In this document: positions 15,835-23,372 of the stretch, one piece after another
How positions within the stretch are numbered: position 1 is the first letter of the stretch
Layout: every line of letters starts with the position of its first letter
Assembly (NCBI GenBank): GCA_016209725.1
Contig: JACQVO010000066.1
Coordinates: forward strand, 1-29,209
Direction: 5' to 3'
Origin: Candidatus Methylomirabilota bacterium
GTDB lineage: Bacteria; Methylomirabilota; Methylomirabilia; Methylomirabilales; 2-02-FULL-66-22
Length of the DNA stretch: 29,209 bases
Translations under genes and position numbers: made by a program
Notes under the pieces: generated by a model
Database searches by the model: none
Seen by the model: the letters and a program-made list of their open reading frames with translations, nothing else
Told to the model about the DNA's origin: nothing

Positions 15835-16586
15835 ACGATGCGGGCCCGAAGTCGGGAGCTGGCGAAATCCACCCCCATGACCATGGCGACCAGCACCAGC
15901 AGGACCGCCGAGGCGGCCGGGTAGTTGATCATCCGCAGATAGGTCTGGATGTAGAACCCAATCCCGCCGGCCCCCACAAAGCCCAGGATGGTTGCCGCCC
16001 GGATGTTCGTTTCCAGCCGATACAGGATGTAGGAGGCAAAGAGGGGCAGCACCTGGGGCAGGATGCCGAAGCGGAGGACCTGGACGCGGCTGGCGCCGGT
16101 CGCCGCGATCGCCTCCGCGGGGCCGGGGTCAATCCCCTCGATGGCCTCCGAGTACAGCTTGGCCAAGGTCATGGCCGTGTAGGTCACCACCGCCAGGATG
16201 CCCGGGAACGGCCCCAGCCCCACGGCCGCCACGAAGAACAGCGCGTACACCATGGTATCGACGCTGCGGAAGAGGTTGAGGACGGCCCGTGCCGGATAGA
16301 AGATCGGGCCCGGGACCACGTTCCGCGCCGAAAGAAACCCCAGGGGGAGGGCCAGCAGGGCCGCCACGGTCGTCCCCACGACCGCAATCTGGAAGGTCTG
16401 CAGCGCCCCCGTAACCGCGCTTCCCAGGACGGAGAGATCCGGCGGGACCATCCGCCGGATGAAGTCGGCCATCCAGGGAACGCCCCGCAGGAAGCGAGGC
16501 ACGCTCACCTCGGTGGCAGCCAGAAACCAGCCATACACCCCCAGGATGACGAGGGCGAGGCCCGCACGTCTCAGAGCACGACTCAC
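15831..16586 (-). CDS. phnE: PhnE-like ABC permease, TPP-regulated operon
   Basis: The 251-residue inner-membrane protein has about six hydrophobic segments and the importer EAA loop (SEAIEGIDPGPAEAIAATGA followed by RFGILPQVLP). Its closest recognisable family is the phosphonate permease PhnE (FRSVDTMVYALFFVAAVGLGPF is typical). The operon starts with a TPP riboswitch, so the real cargo is probably thiamine or a precursor; sequence alone cannot decide. It overlaps phnC upstream and the small membrane protein downstream by 4 nt each. Confidence 0.88.
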   Translation of the reverse strand: MSRALRRAGLALVILGVYGWFLAATEVSVPRFLRGVPWMADFIRRMVPPDLSVLGSAVTGALQTFQIAVVGTTVAALLALPLGFLSARNVVPGPIFYPARAVLNLFRSVDTMVYALFFVAAVGLGPFPGILAVVTYTAMTLAKLYSEAIEGIDPGPAEAIAATGASRVQVLRFGILPQVLPLFASYILYRLETNIRAATILGFVGAGGIGFYIQTYLRMINYPAASAVLLVLVAMVMGVDFASSRLRARIV

Positions 16587-17326
16587 CGCACTCCTCCTTC
16601 GTAGATCTCCCGGACCACCTCCGGCGTGATGGCCCCGGGGGGTCCGTCGAAGACTACCCGCCCCTGCCGCAGCCCCACGACGCGCGTGCCGTAGGTCAGG
16701 GCCGTTTCCAGCATGTGCTGGCTCACCACCAGTGTCAGCCGCCGCTCGGCGTTGATGCGCTGGAGGATTCCCATGATGCTTTCGGTCAGCCGGGGGTCCA
16801 GGCTGGCGGTCGGCTCGTCGGCCAGGATCACCTTGGGCTCCTGGGCCAGCGCCCGCGCGATGGCCACCCGCTGTTGCTCCCCGCCGGAGAGCGTATCGGC
16901 GCGGCGCTCCGCGAACTCCTCCAGGCCCACCACGCGCAGCGTGGCCAGGGCCAGGTCAACGTCCCGGTGGGGGAACCGTCCCAGGAGGCTGGGAAGGCCC
17001 GGGACATGGCCGAGGCGACCCGCCAGGACGTTCTCCAGGACGCTGGCCCGCTTCACCAGATTGAACTGCTGGAAGATCATCCCCATCTGCCGCCGCATGG
17101 ACCGGAGCGCCTCGGGCGGCGCCCCCGTGACCTGCGAGCCGTTGAGGTGGACCTCACCCGCTGTCGGCTCCACCAGCCGGTTCAGACAGCGGAGCAGCGT
17201 GGTCTTCCCCGCCCCGCTCTGCCCGATGACCATGACGAACTCGCCGGCGGTGATGTCCAGGTCGACGCCATCCAGGGCGAGCTTGTCGGGGGGAAACAGC
17301 TTGCGAAGGCCGCGGATGCGGATCAT
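16583..17326 (-). CDS. phnC: PhnC-like ABC importer ATPase
   Basis: The 247-residue ATPase has Walker A GQSGAGKTT (about residues 34-42), Q-loop MIFQQFNLVKRASVLENVLAG (the FNLV-RxSVLxNVLxG block is typical of PhnC), signature LSGGEQQR, Walker B VILADEPTASLDP and the switch His in VSQHML. It powers the PhnE-like permease, with which it overlaps by 4 nt. A 127-bp gap with a decamer repeat separates it from the upstream binding-protein gene. Confidence 0.9.
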   Translation of the reverse strand: MIRIRGLRKLFPPDKLALDGVDLDITAGEFVMVIGQSGAGKTTLLRCLNRLVEPTAGEVHLNGSQVTGAPPEALRSMRRQMGMIFQQFNLVKRASVLENVLAGRLGHVPGLPSLLGRFPHRDVDLALATLRVVGLEEFAERRADTLSGGEQQRVAIARALAQEPKVILADEPTASLDPRLTESIMGILQRINAERRLTLVVSQHMLETALTYGTRVVGLRQGRVVFDGPPGAITPEVVREIYEGGVR

Positions 17327-17353
17327 GCGATGTGAAGAACCTCAGCCAATGCA

Positions 17354-17450
17354 ACCGCAGATGAACGCAAATAAACGCCGATGCTTCATTCCGGAAAAAT
17401 CAGAGGGAGGAATCTTCCTCTGCCTGTACCTGCGTGTATCTGCGGTTCCA
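17354..17450. repeat. Decamer-armed intergenic element
   Basis: Three tandem 10-nt words of the form AACGCAGATG (17354-17383) face three words of the form TGCGTGTATC (17421-17450) in inverted orientation. Between them is a GAGGAA-TC-TTCCTC hairpin (17407-17420). The architecture is the same as in the heptamer elements but with a 10-nt period. It lies inside the phn operon between phnD and phnC. Confidence 0.65.
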
Positions 17451-17453
17451 GGG

Positions 17454-18404
17454 TTAGCGCTTCGGCGGCGTCAGGCTCAGCAGATCCACCGCCTCACGCA
17501 CCGGGTCGAAGTCGGCATCGGTCGCCTCGGCCAACCCGTCCACGGCGTAGAGGTGCTTCAAGAGCGGCCGGCCGACGGGATCGTTGAGGGATAGCAGGGC
17601 GGCCTTGAGCCGTTGCACGAGGTCCGGGGCCAGGCCGTCCCGGACGCAGGCGCCGTCGTTGGGGATGGGCGGCGTCTCGGCGATATAGGTCAGCCGCGCG
17701 CGCTGGCCCGGCTCCTTGAGGAGGGTGTCCGGCGCGTGGGGATAGGAGACGGCCACGTCCACCTGTCGTCGCACGAGGGCATGCAGGACCGCATCGTGCG
17801 CCCCGGAGAAGACGGCCTCTCTGAAGAACGTCCTGGGATCCTTCCCCTTCACCAGCCCGCGCTTCATGAGGAACACCATCGGGTAGATGTAGCCGGACGT
17901 GGATGCCGGATCCACGAAGGCGATGGTCTTTCCTCGGAGCTCCTCCAGGGTCTTGGGCCCGCCGTCCTTCAAGACAAAGAATCGGGCGGTGTACGAGGCA
18001 CTGCCACCGCGCAGGCTCTTGACCAGAATCCGCGCCTTGGCCTCCCGGCTGGCCAGGACGTAGGCAACGGGATGCACGAAGGCCAAGTCCACGGTCTGGT
18101 TGCGGAGCGCCTCGATGACGCCGGCGTAATCCGAGGCAACATACAGCTTGATGGGAAGGTCGAGCCGCTTGCCGAGCTCCTGGGCCAGCGCCGTCCCCGC
18201 CTCCTGGAGCAGGGTGGGATCCTTGGAGGGGGTCAGGGCCAAGGTGATCCCGGTCGCGGCCTGCGCGCTCTCGCGGGAAAAGCCAACCCACACCGCTGCG
18301 GCGAAGCAGGTCACCAGGCACGCGGCGACCCACCGGCGATTCCGGTATCGCCGCCCCCGGCGCCCGCCATCCCTCGCGATCCCTCGCGTCTTCCACTCGC
18401 CCAT
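17454..18404 (-). CDS. phnD: PhnD-family binding protein, second copy
   Basis: The 316-residue periplasmic binding protein has a basic N-terminus, a hydrophobic signal segment at about residues 26-42 and cleavage near AQA. The PhnD fold is clear: LALTPSKDPTLLQEAG, VIEALRNQTVDLAFVHPVAYVLASREAKA, LEELRGKTIAFVDPASTSGYIYPM and the DPVREAVDLL end. It is closely related along its whole length to the gene next upstream, so the two are tandem paralogs. The PhnD fold binds phosphonates or phosphite in known cases; here the riboswitch suggests a thiamine-related ligand. The gap to the first copy is 35 nt. Confidence 0.88.
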   Translation of the reverse strand: MGEWKTRGIARDGGRRGRRYRNRRWVAACLVTCFAAAVWVGFSRESAQAATGITLALTPSKDPTLLQEAGTALAQELGKRLDLPIKLYVASDYAGVIEALRNQTVDLAFVHPVAYVLASREAKARILVKSLRGGSASYTARFFVLKDGGPKTLEELRGKTIAFVDPASTSGYIYPMVFLMKRGLVKGKDPRTFFREAVFSGAHDAVLHALVRRQVDVAVSYPHAPDTLLKEPGQRARLTYIAETPPIPNDGACVRDGLAPDLVQRLKAALLSLNDPVGRPLLKHLYAVDGLAEATDADFDPVREAVDLLSLTPPKR

Positions 18405-18439
18405 GATCGAATTCTCGGCGCTCGGCGCTCGTCTCTACC

Positions 18440-19327
18440 CTACCGCTTCGGTCGCCAGCCCAGGAGGTCGATGGCCTCCCGCACCGGATTGTAGTCGCTG
18501 TCCTTGGCCGGCGCGAACCCGTCAATGCCATAGAAATCTTTCAGGATGGGCCGGTACTCCGGGGCGTTGAAGGCCATCAGGGCGTCGTAGAGCTTCTTGA
18601 CCACGGCGGGATCCATGCCCTCCCGGACGATCACCCCGGCCTCGGGGATCGGCGCGGTCTCGGCGATGTAGGTCAGCCTCTCGACCCGCTCCTTGTCTTT
18701 CAGGTACTGCTCCGGCGCCAGGTCGAACGAGGCCACGGCGTCCACGCTGCCGTTCAGAAGGGCCAGGAGGGCGGCCTCGTGCGTCCCGGTGAACATGGCC
18801 TCCTTGAAGAATGTTTTGGGATCACGATCCTTGACCAGGCCTTTCTTGATCAGCATGACCATGGGGTAGACATAACCCGAGGTTGATCCCGGGTCGATGA
18901 AGGCGATGGTCTTGCCCCGGAGGTCCTCCAATTTCTTGAACCCGGAGTCCTTGCGCACGAAGATCCGGGAGGTGTAGCTAGTCTTGCCGTGCCAGACGTC
19001 CACCGCCACGATCTGGGCCTTGGCCTCCTGACTGGCGAAGACGTACCCCGCGGGATGGACGAAGGCCATATCGGCCGTCTTGTTCCGCAGTGCCTCCACC
19101 ACGCCGAGATAATCCGTGGGCATATAGACCTTGATGGGCACGCCCAGCTTCTTGCCCAGCTCGGCGGCAAAGGCCTCGCTGGCCTTGAACAGTTCCGTGG
19201 GGATGTTGGAGGGCGTCACGGCCATCACGAGCTGCTTTGGAGATTCCGCCGCCCCGGCGTGTGCAGCCAGCCCCATCGCCACCACAACCCCCACCAGGAT
19301 CCCCGCTCTGCCATGCTGGCGCATCAT
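18440..19327 (-). CDS. phnD: PhnD-family binding protein, first gene after TPP riboswitch
   Basis: The 295-residue product starts at ATG 19327 after GGGAG; the longer frame would run through untranslated leader. The signal peptide is residues 1-26 (AGAA-ES). Characteristic words are MAVTPSNIPTELFKASEAF, VVEALRNKTADMAFVHPAGYVFASQEAKA, LEDLRGKTIAFIDPGSTSGYVYPM and NPVREAIDLLGW. It should deliver its ligand to the PhnC/PhnE pair. The terminator of a TPP riboswitch ends 55 nt upstream, so the gene is expected to be expressed when thiamine pyrophosphate is scarce. Confidence 0.92.
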   Translation of the reverse strand: MMRQHGRAGILVGVVVAMGLAAHAGAAESPKQLVMAVTPSNIPTELFKASEAFAAELGKKLGVPIKVYMPTDYLGVVEALRNKTADMAFVHPAGYVFASQEAKAQIVAVDVWHGKTSYTSRIFVRKDSGFKKLEDLRGKTIAFIDPGSTSGYVYPMVMLIKKGLVKDRDPKTFFKEAMFTGTHEAALLALLNGSVDAVASFDLAPEQYLKDKERVERLTYIAETAPIPEAGVIVREGMDPAVVKKLYDALMAFNAPEYRPILKDFYGIDGFAPAKDSDYNPVREAIDLLGWRPKR

Positions 19328-19382
19328 CGGTCGTCTCCCTCTCGTCCCGCTCCGTCGGGTCCGCCCGCTTGCAGACTGGCGG

Positions 19383-19420
19383 AAAGAAAAACGCCGCATC
19401 GCCCGGGGGGGATGCGGCGT
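19383..19420 (-). terminator. Intrinsic terminator of the TPP riboswitch
   Basis: On the minus strand ACGCCGCATC (19420-19411) pairs perfectly with GATGCGGCGT (19400-19391) around a 10-nt loop, followed directly by TTTTCTTT. It sits between the aptamer and the first phnD, so it is the expression platform: ligand binding should favour termination. Confidence 0.88.
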
Positions 19421-19444
19421 GGATTTCGCGCCTTCCGAGAAGCC

Positions 19445-19588
19445 GCTTTCCTACGCTGGCATGACCCAGATCAGGTTCCAGGGTTCCGTGCAACGCGGTC
19501 CGGATCACCCACGTCTGCGCCGGGTCTCAGTCCTCCGACAGGCTCGAGCCACAGGCTCTTGACCCCCGTCTGCGGACTCCCCTAGGGC
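19445..19588 (-). promoter_or_regulatory. TPP riboswitch aptamer (THI element)
   Basis: The minus strand carries the THI-box core in order: GGGGAGTCC, a variable P3 hairpin (GAGCC-TGT-GGCTC), GGACTGAGACCC with the CUGAGA pyrimidine-binding loop, and then GAACCTGATCTGGGTC and ATGCCAGCGTAGGAAA. P1 can form between CCTA at the 5' end and TAGG at the 3' end, and P2 between AGTCC and GGACT. TPP aptamers repress thiamine synthesis and uptake genes when TPP is plentiful. Confidence 0.95.
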
Positions 19589-19597
19589 TTCGGCTGG

Positions 19598-19625
19598 ATG
19601 CTAGCATAGCTCCGGCACCTGTCAA
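19598..19625 (-). promoter_or_regulatory. Sigma70 promoter of the TPP-controlled operon
   Basis: Perfect -35 TTGACA (19620-19625), 16-nt spacer, TAGCAT (19598-19603). The expected transcript start falls close to 19590, at the 5' edge of the aptamer. Confidence 0.65.
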
Positions 19626-19651
19626 CTGCAAAGCGCGCCGCCGTCCCGGTC

Positions 19652-21034
19652 TCAGGAGAAGAAGCCGTCCTCGCGTAGGAGCAGGAACGCCTTCTCGAAG
19701 GCCTGAACGGTCCGTGCCACGTCCTCCTCGGAGTGCACGGCCGACACCCAGCCGTGCAGGGAACACATGTCCACGCCGTTGAGGATCAGCGCACAGCGCA
19801 GGGCGTGATAGACATCCGGATTCGCCATCACCTGGAGACCGCGATGGTCGCGGGTGTCGGGTCGAGGGGGAGTCGCCAGGGCGGGTTCCAGCGAGTAATT
19901 CAGGAGAGACGCTTCGCCGTACACGCAGCCCGGAACGCTCAGGCGGCGCCAGACGCCCGCCAGCTCTTGCCGGAGTGCGGCGGCGGTCTGGTTCGCGCGG
20001 CGATGCGCCTCGCCGTCCGCGATGAAATCCAACATGGCGATCCCGGCCACCGCCGACAGGGGATTCGCGTTGTACGTCCCCGCATGCGCCACGCGCCCCT
20101 TGCGGTTCCAGGCCGGATCGTCCCCGAAGGCCAGGCGATTCAGGATGGCCGCCTTCCCCACGACGGCCCCACCCGGGAGGCCGCCGGCGACGATCTTGGC
20201 CAGCGTCGTCATGTCGGGAGTGACGCCGACCACCTGCTGCACGCCGCCGGGCGAATAGCGGAACCCGGTGATGACCTCGTCGAAGATGAGCACGACGCCA
20301 TGCCGGAGCGTCAGGTCGTGCAGCCCCCGGAGATACGCCGGATCCGTCGGGATCGTCCCGCTGCTCCCCCCGCCGGGCTCAATGATCAGCGCGGCCACGT
20401 CCTGGCGCGCGGCCAGCATGGCCCCCACGGCCTCCAGGTCGTTGGGCGGGCACAGAATGACCTGGGCCAGGGACTCCCCCGGGATCCCGGAGGACATCGG
20501 GACGTCGTAGGGAGGCTTGACGCCGGCCAGGGCGTAATCGTGCCATCCGTGGAAATGTCCCTCGAGTTTGAGGATCTTGGGTTTCCCCGCGTGGGCGCGC
20601 GCCAGCCGCAGGGCGAGCTGCGTCGCCTCGGTTCCCGACATGGTGAAGCGGACCCGCTCCGCCGACGGAACGAGCCGCTGGATCAGTTCTGCCCAGCGGG
20701 CCTCCAACTCGTGGCAGGCGCCGTAATGGGTGCCGCGCTCGATCTGCTCGTGGATGGCCTGCAGGAGGAGCGGGTGTGCATGCCCCAGAAACAGGGATCC
20801 GTGTCCCATCCAGTAGTCAATCAGCTCCTGGCCATCCGCCGTCCACTTCCGGGTTCCCCGGGCACGCTCCACGTAGACCGGGAACGGCTTCATGTGGCGG
20901 ATGTCGTGGGTGACGTGTCCGGCGATGGCCTGACCGGCACGGGCAAAGAGGGCCTCGGAGCGCGGATTGGCCCGCCGGTAGATTTCCCAGATCCGTCTGT
21001 GCCCACCCTGAGAGGAACCCCGTTCAACCATCAT
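19652..21034 (-). CDS. Class III aminotransferase, glutamate-1-semialdehyde aminomutase-like
   Basis: The 460-residue PLP enzyme has SGTEAT (133-138) for the phosphate, HFHGWHD (160-166), the cofactor Asp in FDEVITGFR (Asp252) and the Schiff-base lysine Lys280 in TLAKIVAGGLPGG. The GTEAT, GHFHGWHD and TYNANPL words are those of HemL (glutamate-1-semialdehyde 2,1-aminomutase), which makes 5-aminolevulinate for tetrapyrroles. The protein is longer than usual HemL (about 430 residues) and its C-terminal part is less typical, so a related aminotransferase with another substrate is possible. It lies upstream of the riboswitch and is not controlled by it. The gap to the DUF836 gene is 45 nt. Confidence 0.82.
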   Translation of the reverse strand: MMVERGSSQGGHRRIWEIYRRANPRSEALFARAGQAIAGHVTHDIRHMKPFPVYVERARGTRKWTADGQELIDYWMGHGSLFLGHAHPLLLQAIHEQIERGTHYGACHELEARWAELIQRLVPSAERVRFTMSGTEATQLALRLARAHAGKPKILKLEGHFHGWHDYALAGVKPPYDVPMSSGIPGESLAQVILCPPNDLEAVGAMLAARQDVAALIIEPGGGSSGTIPTDPAYLRGLHDLTLRHGVVLIFDEVITGFRYSPGGVQQVVGVTPDMTTLAKIVAGGLPGGAVVGKAAILNRLAFGDDPAWNRKGRVAHAGTYNANPLSAVAGIAMLDFIADGEAHRRANQTAAALRQELAGVWRRLSVPGCVYGEASLLNYSLEPALATPPRPDTRDHRGLQVMANPDVYHALRCALILNGVDMCSLHGWVSAVHSEEDVARTVQAFEKAFLLLREDGFFS

Positions 21035-21079
21035 GGCATCCCTCGCATCCCGAATGGCCGCCTGGATCTCCCGGGCCCC

Positions 21080-21358
21080 TTACGTTCCCAGGAGTCGTCG
21101 CAAGAAAAGGCGCCGCTGAAGCCTGCGGCGGAGGGCCGCCTCCGTCGTTCGGTACTTTACTGCTTTCCGCCCGTCAATGAAGAGGACCGGGATCTCCTCT
21201 CCGTACCGGGCCTCCAGCGCGGGGTTGGCCTCAATGTTCACTTCCGTGAGCCGGACCGGAAACTCTCCTCCCAGCCGCTGGCACAGCACCCGGAGGTCCT
21301 CACACAGGTGACAGCCGGGCCGGCTGTAGAGTTCGAGGTGCAGCGTCGGGCGATCCAT
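21080..21358 (-). CDS. Glutaredoxin-fold protein, DUF836 type
   Basis: The 92-residue cytosolic protein has the redox motif SRPGCHLCEDL (Cys16 and Cys19), then EVNIEANPALEARYGEEIPVLFIDG with the cis-proline. This is the thioredoxin-like DUF836 pattern, and the C-terminal tail is Arg-rich. Its electron partner is not evident. A promoter is predicted so close upstream that the leader would be about 10 nt, and no ribosome site is visible, so initiation may be nearly leaderless. It reads toward the aminotransferase gene on the same strand. Confidence 0.82.
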   Translation of the reverse strand: MDRPTLHLELYSRPGCHLCEDLRVLCQRLGGEFPVRLTEVNIEANPALEARYGEEIPVLFIDGRKAVKYRTTEAALRRRLQRRLFLRRLLGT

Positions 21359-21373
21359 CGTGATGACGGGAGG

Positions 21374-21402
21374 ACGTTATCACGCTCCTCCGGACGTGTC
21401 AA
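21374..21402 (-). promoter_or_regulatory. Promoter of the DUF836 gene
   Basis: Perfect -35 TTGACA (21397-21402), 17-nt spacer ending in TGA, -10 TAACGT (21374-21379), giving an extended -10 form. It is back to back with the promoter of corA. Confidence 0.5.
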
Positions 21403-21438
21403 CGCGGTCACAGCCACCCTGTCCCTCCTGCTTTCCCC

Positions 21439-21467
21439 TTGACTTGCGCCGGGCGGGGGGCTATGTA
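21439..21467 (+). promoter_or_regulatory. Possible promoter of corA
   Basis: TTGACT (21439-21444), 17-nt spacer, TATGTA (21462-21467), about 48 nt before the corA ATG. The -10 is weak. Confidence 0.45.
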
Positions 21468-21514
21468 CCGGCAAGCGACCGCGGGCCTGCAGGCGACCCG
21501 GGAGGTGAGAGCGG

Positions 21515-22537
21515 ATGCGACGAGTGGTGCTTCGACGAGGCGACGGATCAGTCGAGACGGCGCCGGGTCCCGACGCTCTGGCGGAGGCCATGCGTGATCC
21601 CCGGTGCACGCTCTGGATCGATGCGGAGGGCGAGCCGGCGGAGGGGCTGGAGGCCCTGGCGGGCCTGTTCGACCTGCACCCGGTAACCGTCGAGGACTTC
21701 GTTCACAGGAATCAGCGCCCCAAGATCGAGGAGTTCGACCAGTACGTCTTCCTGGTCGTCCACGCCCTGCGCGCCATCCGGGACGACGAGCTGCACACCG
21801 AGGAACTCCATGCCGTCCTCAAGCACAACTGCCTCCTGACGGTCCACGACGGGCCGCTGGACGCCGTCAAGCGGCTCCTGGATCGTCTCGCCGCCGATCC
21901 CCGGCCCCTGCAGAACGGGGCCAGCTTCCTCCTCTACCTCCTGAGCGACGCCCTCGTGGACGGGTACTTCCCGGTGCTGGACGCGCTGGGCGATGAGATC
22001 GACGCCATCGAGGATGCGGTGGTCGAGGCCCCGGCCCGAGCGCGCATGCACCGCGTCTTCCAGATGAAACGGGTCCTGGTCCAGCTTCGCAAGATCGTCA
22101 GTCCCCAGCGCGAAGTGTACAACGCCCTGAGCCGCCGCGACTACCCCTATATCGACTCCCATACCGCGGTGTACTTCCGCGACGTCCACGATCATCTGGT
22201 CCGCGCCTACGAGATCATCGATTCGTATCGGGACCTGGTGGCCAACACGCTGGATGCCTATCTGGCCGCCATCTCCAATCGCCTGGGCCAGGTGATGAAG
22301 CAGCTCACCGTCATCGCCACCATCTTCATGCCCCTGTCCTTCCTCACCGGCTTTTTCGGCATGAACTTCACCGCCATACCCTTCGACCGGCCGTGGCTGC
22401 TGGGGCTGGTGCTGGCGGTGATGGCGGCGCTTCCTCTTGTGATGCTGACTTTCTTCGCGCGTCAGGGCTGGCTCACCGAGGATCGGCGCATCACGAGCTG
22501 GACGCGCCTGCGGGCGTGGCTTCGCCGACGGAGGTGA
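21515..22537 (+). CDS. corA: CorA-family magnesium/cobalt channel
   Basis: The 340-residue protein has the acidic cytoplasmic funnel (about residues 1-255) with a long stalk helix, then two transmembrane helices at about 263-283 and 294-316. The signature GMN (282-284, FFGMNF) lies at the pore entrance. CorA forms a pentameric channel in the inner membrane for Mg2+ uptake. GGAGG lies 9 nt before ATG 21515. It stands alone on the plus strand with its own predicted promoter. The 204 bp after it hold no gene I can recognise. Confidence 0.94.
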   Translation: MRRVVLRRGDGSVETAPGPDALAEAMRDPRCTLWIDAEGEPAEGLEALAGLFDLHPVTVEDFVHRNQRPKIEEFDQYVFLVVHALRAIRDDELHTEELHAVLKHNCLLTVHDGPLDAVKRLLDRLAADPRPLQNGASFLLYLLSDALVDGYFPVLDALGDEIDAIEDAVVEAPARARMHRVFQMKRVLVQLRKIVSPQREVYNALSRRDYPYIDSHTAVYFRDVHDHLVRAYEIIDSYRDLVANTLDAYLAAISNRLGQVMKQLTVIATIFMPLSFLTGFFGMNFTAIPFDRPWLLGLVLAVMAALPLVMLTFFARQGWLTEDRRITSWTRLRAWLRRRR

Positions 22538-22741
22538 CGGTCGGGACCGGTGTCGGCACGATCCTGCTTGTCAGCGATGCCGGGCTCTGCTATGACCATG
22601 GCGGGCACAACCGAGGGTGGAATGGGTGCGAGCCACGTGGCCCCCCCTCATCCGCCATAAGAATTGGCGAGGGCTGGTCTATGCCCGCTGAGGGCTGGGG
22701 AATCCATCCACCAAAGGGGGAGCCGCCGAAAGCCGTCCTGA

Positions 22742-23288
22742 CCCTGGCAGATCTTCGCCCTGCTCCCCATGCACCAGGTGAAGCCCACCCCGTACCAGCG
22801 CGACCTGTCACCGACCCATGCCAAGGGGCTGCGCGAGGTCATCCGGAAGCTGGACCGGTTCATTGACCCCATCGTGGCGGTTCGGCATGCCGCAGGGGAA
22901 TACTGGACGCCCAACCCTCGGGCTCCTGTACGAGCAGTACCCGCGCTTTTCGGGGAGCGTCCACGCGCCCATCCTGCGCCGGGTGGACCGATTTCTGAAG
23001 ACCACCCTGCCCGGGGCCTACGAGGAGCGCCAGCACCGGGCCGGGTCGGTCGAGGCCGCCGACAGGCTCTTGACCGATGTGGTCACCCGCTTGAAGAAAC
23101 GGGGCATCTCGCACCCGGACGTCAAGAACTTCGTCATGGCCCGCTGCAACCCCCTCAGCCGGGCTCGAAAGACGCTTCCCTCCTTCGACCAGGCCTGGGA
23201 GAAGGTCCAGAGTGCCCTGGAGAGGTTTGACACGGACGCGATCCGCACCGAGGATGTCGCCCGGGCGGCTGTGTTCACCGCAGCCTGA
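22742..23288 (+). pseudogene. ParB-domain protein remnant (deletion plus frameshift)
   Basis: One frame (in phase with ATG 22769) reads PWQIFALLPMHQVKPTPYQRDL, then LREVIRKLDRFIDPIVAVRH and GEYWTPN, which is the start of a ParB/Srx nuclease-type domain. Such a domain normally continues GNHR and about 100 more residues. Instead the sequence passes at about 22915 into the next frame as LGLLYEQYPRFSGSVHAPILRRVDRFL and runs to TGA at 23286-23288 with good coding character (VKNFVMARCNPL near the end). An internal deletion of roughly 100 codons with loss of frame explains both halves. In the first frame a TGA at 22739-22741 blocks further upstream extension, so the N-terminus is also damaged. Confidence 0.65.
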
Positions 23289-23372
23289 GCGCCCGCGCCG
23301 CCGTCCGCGCCGCAACGGAATCGGCCCGCTTTTATTTGGAACCATTCGCAACCGCGCCGGCGGGAGGCTTCC

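Noticed and set aside
15831..19327. Plain phosphonate or phosphite uptake operon
   Set aside because: Family resemblance is real, but the TPP riboswitch and the absence of any phosphonate-degrading gene in the window argue for a thiamine-related substrate.
22538..22741. Possible gene between corA and the ParB remnant
   Set aside because: Short frames only, no ribosome site and no recognisable protein words.
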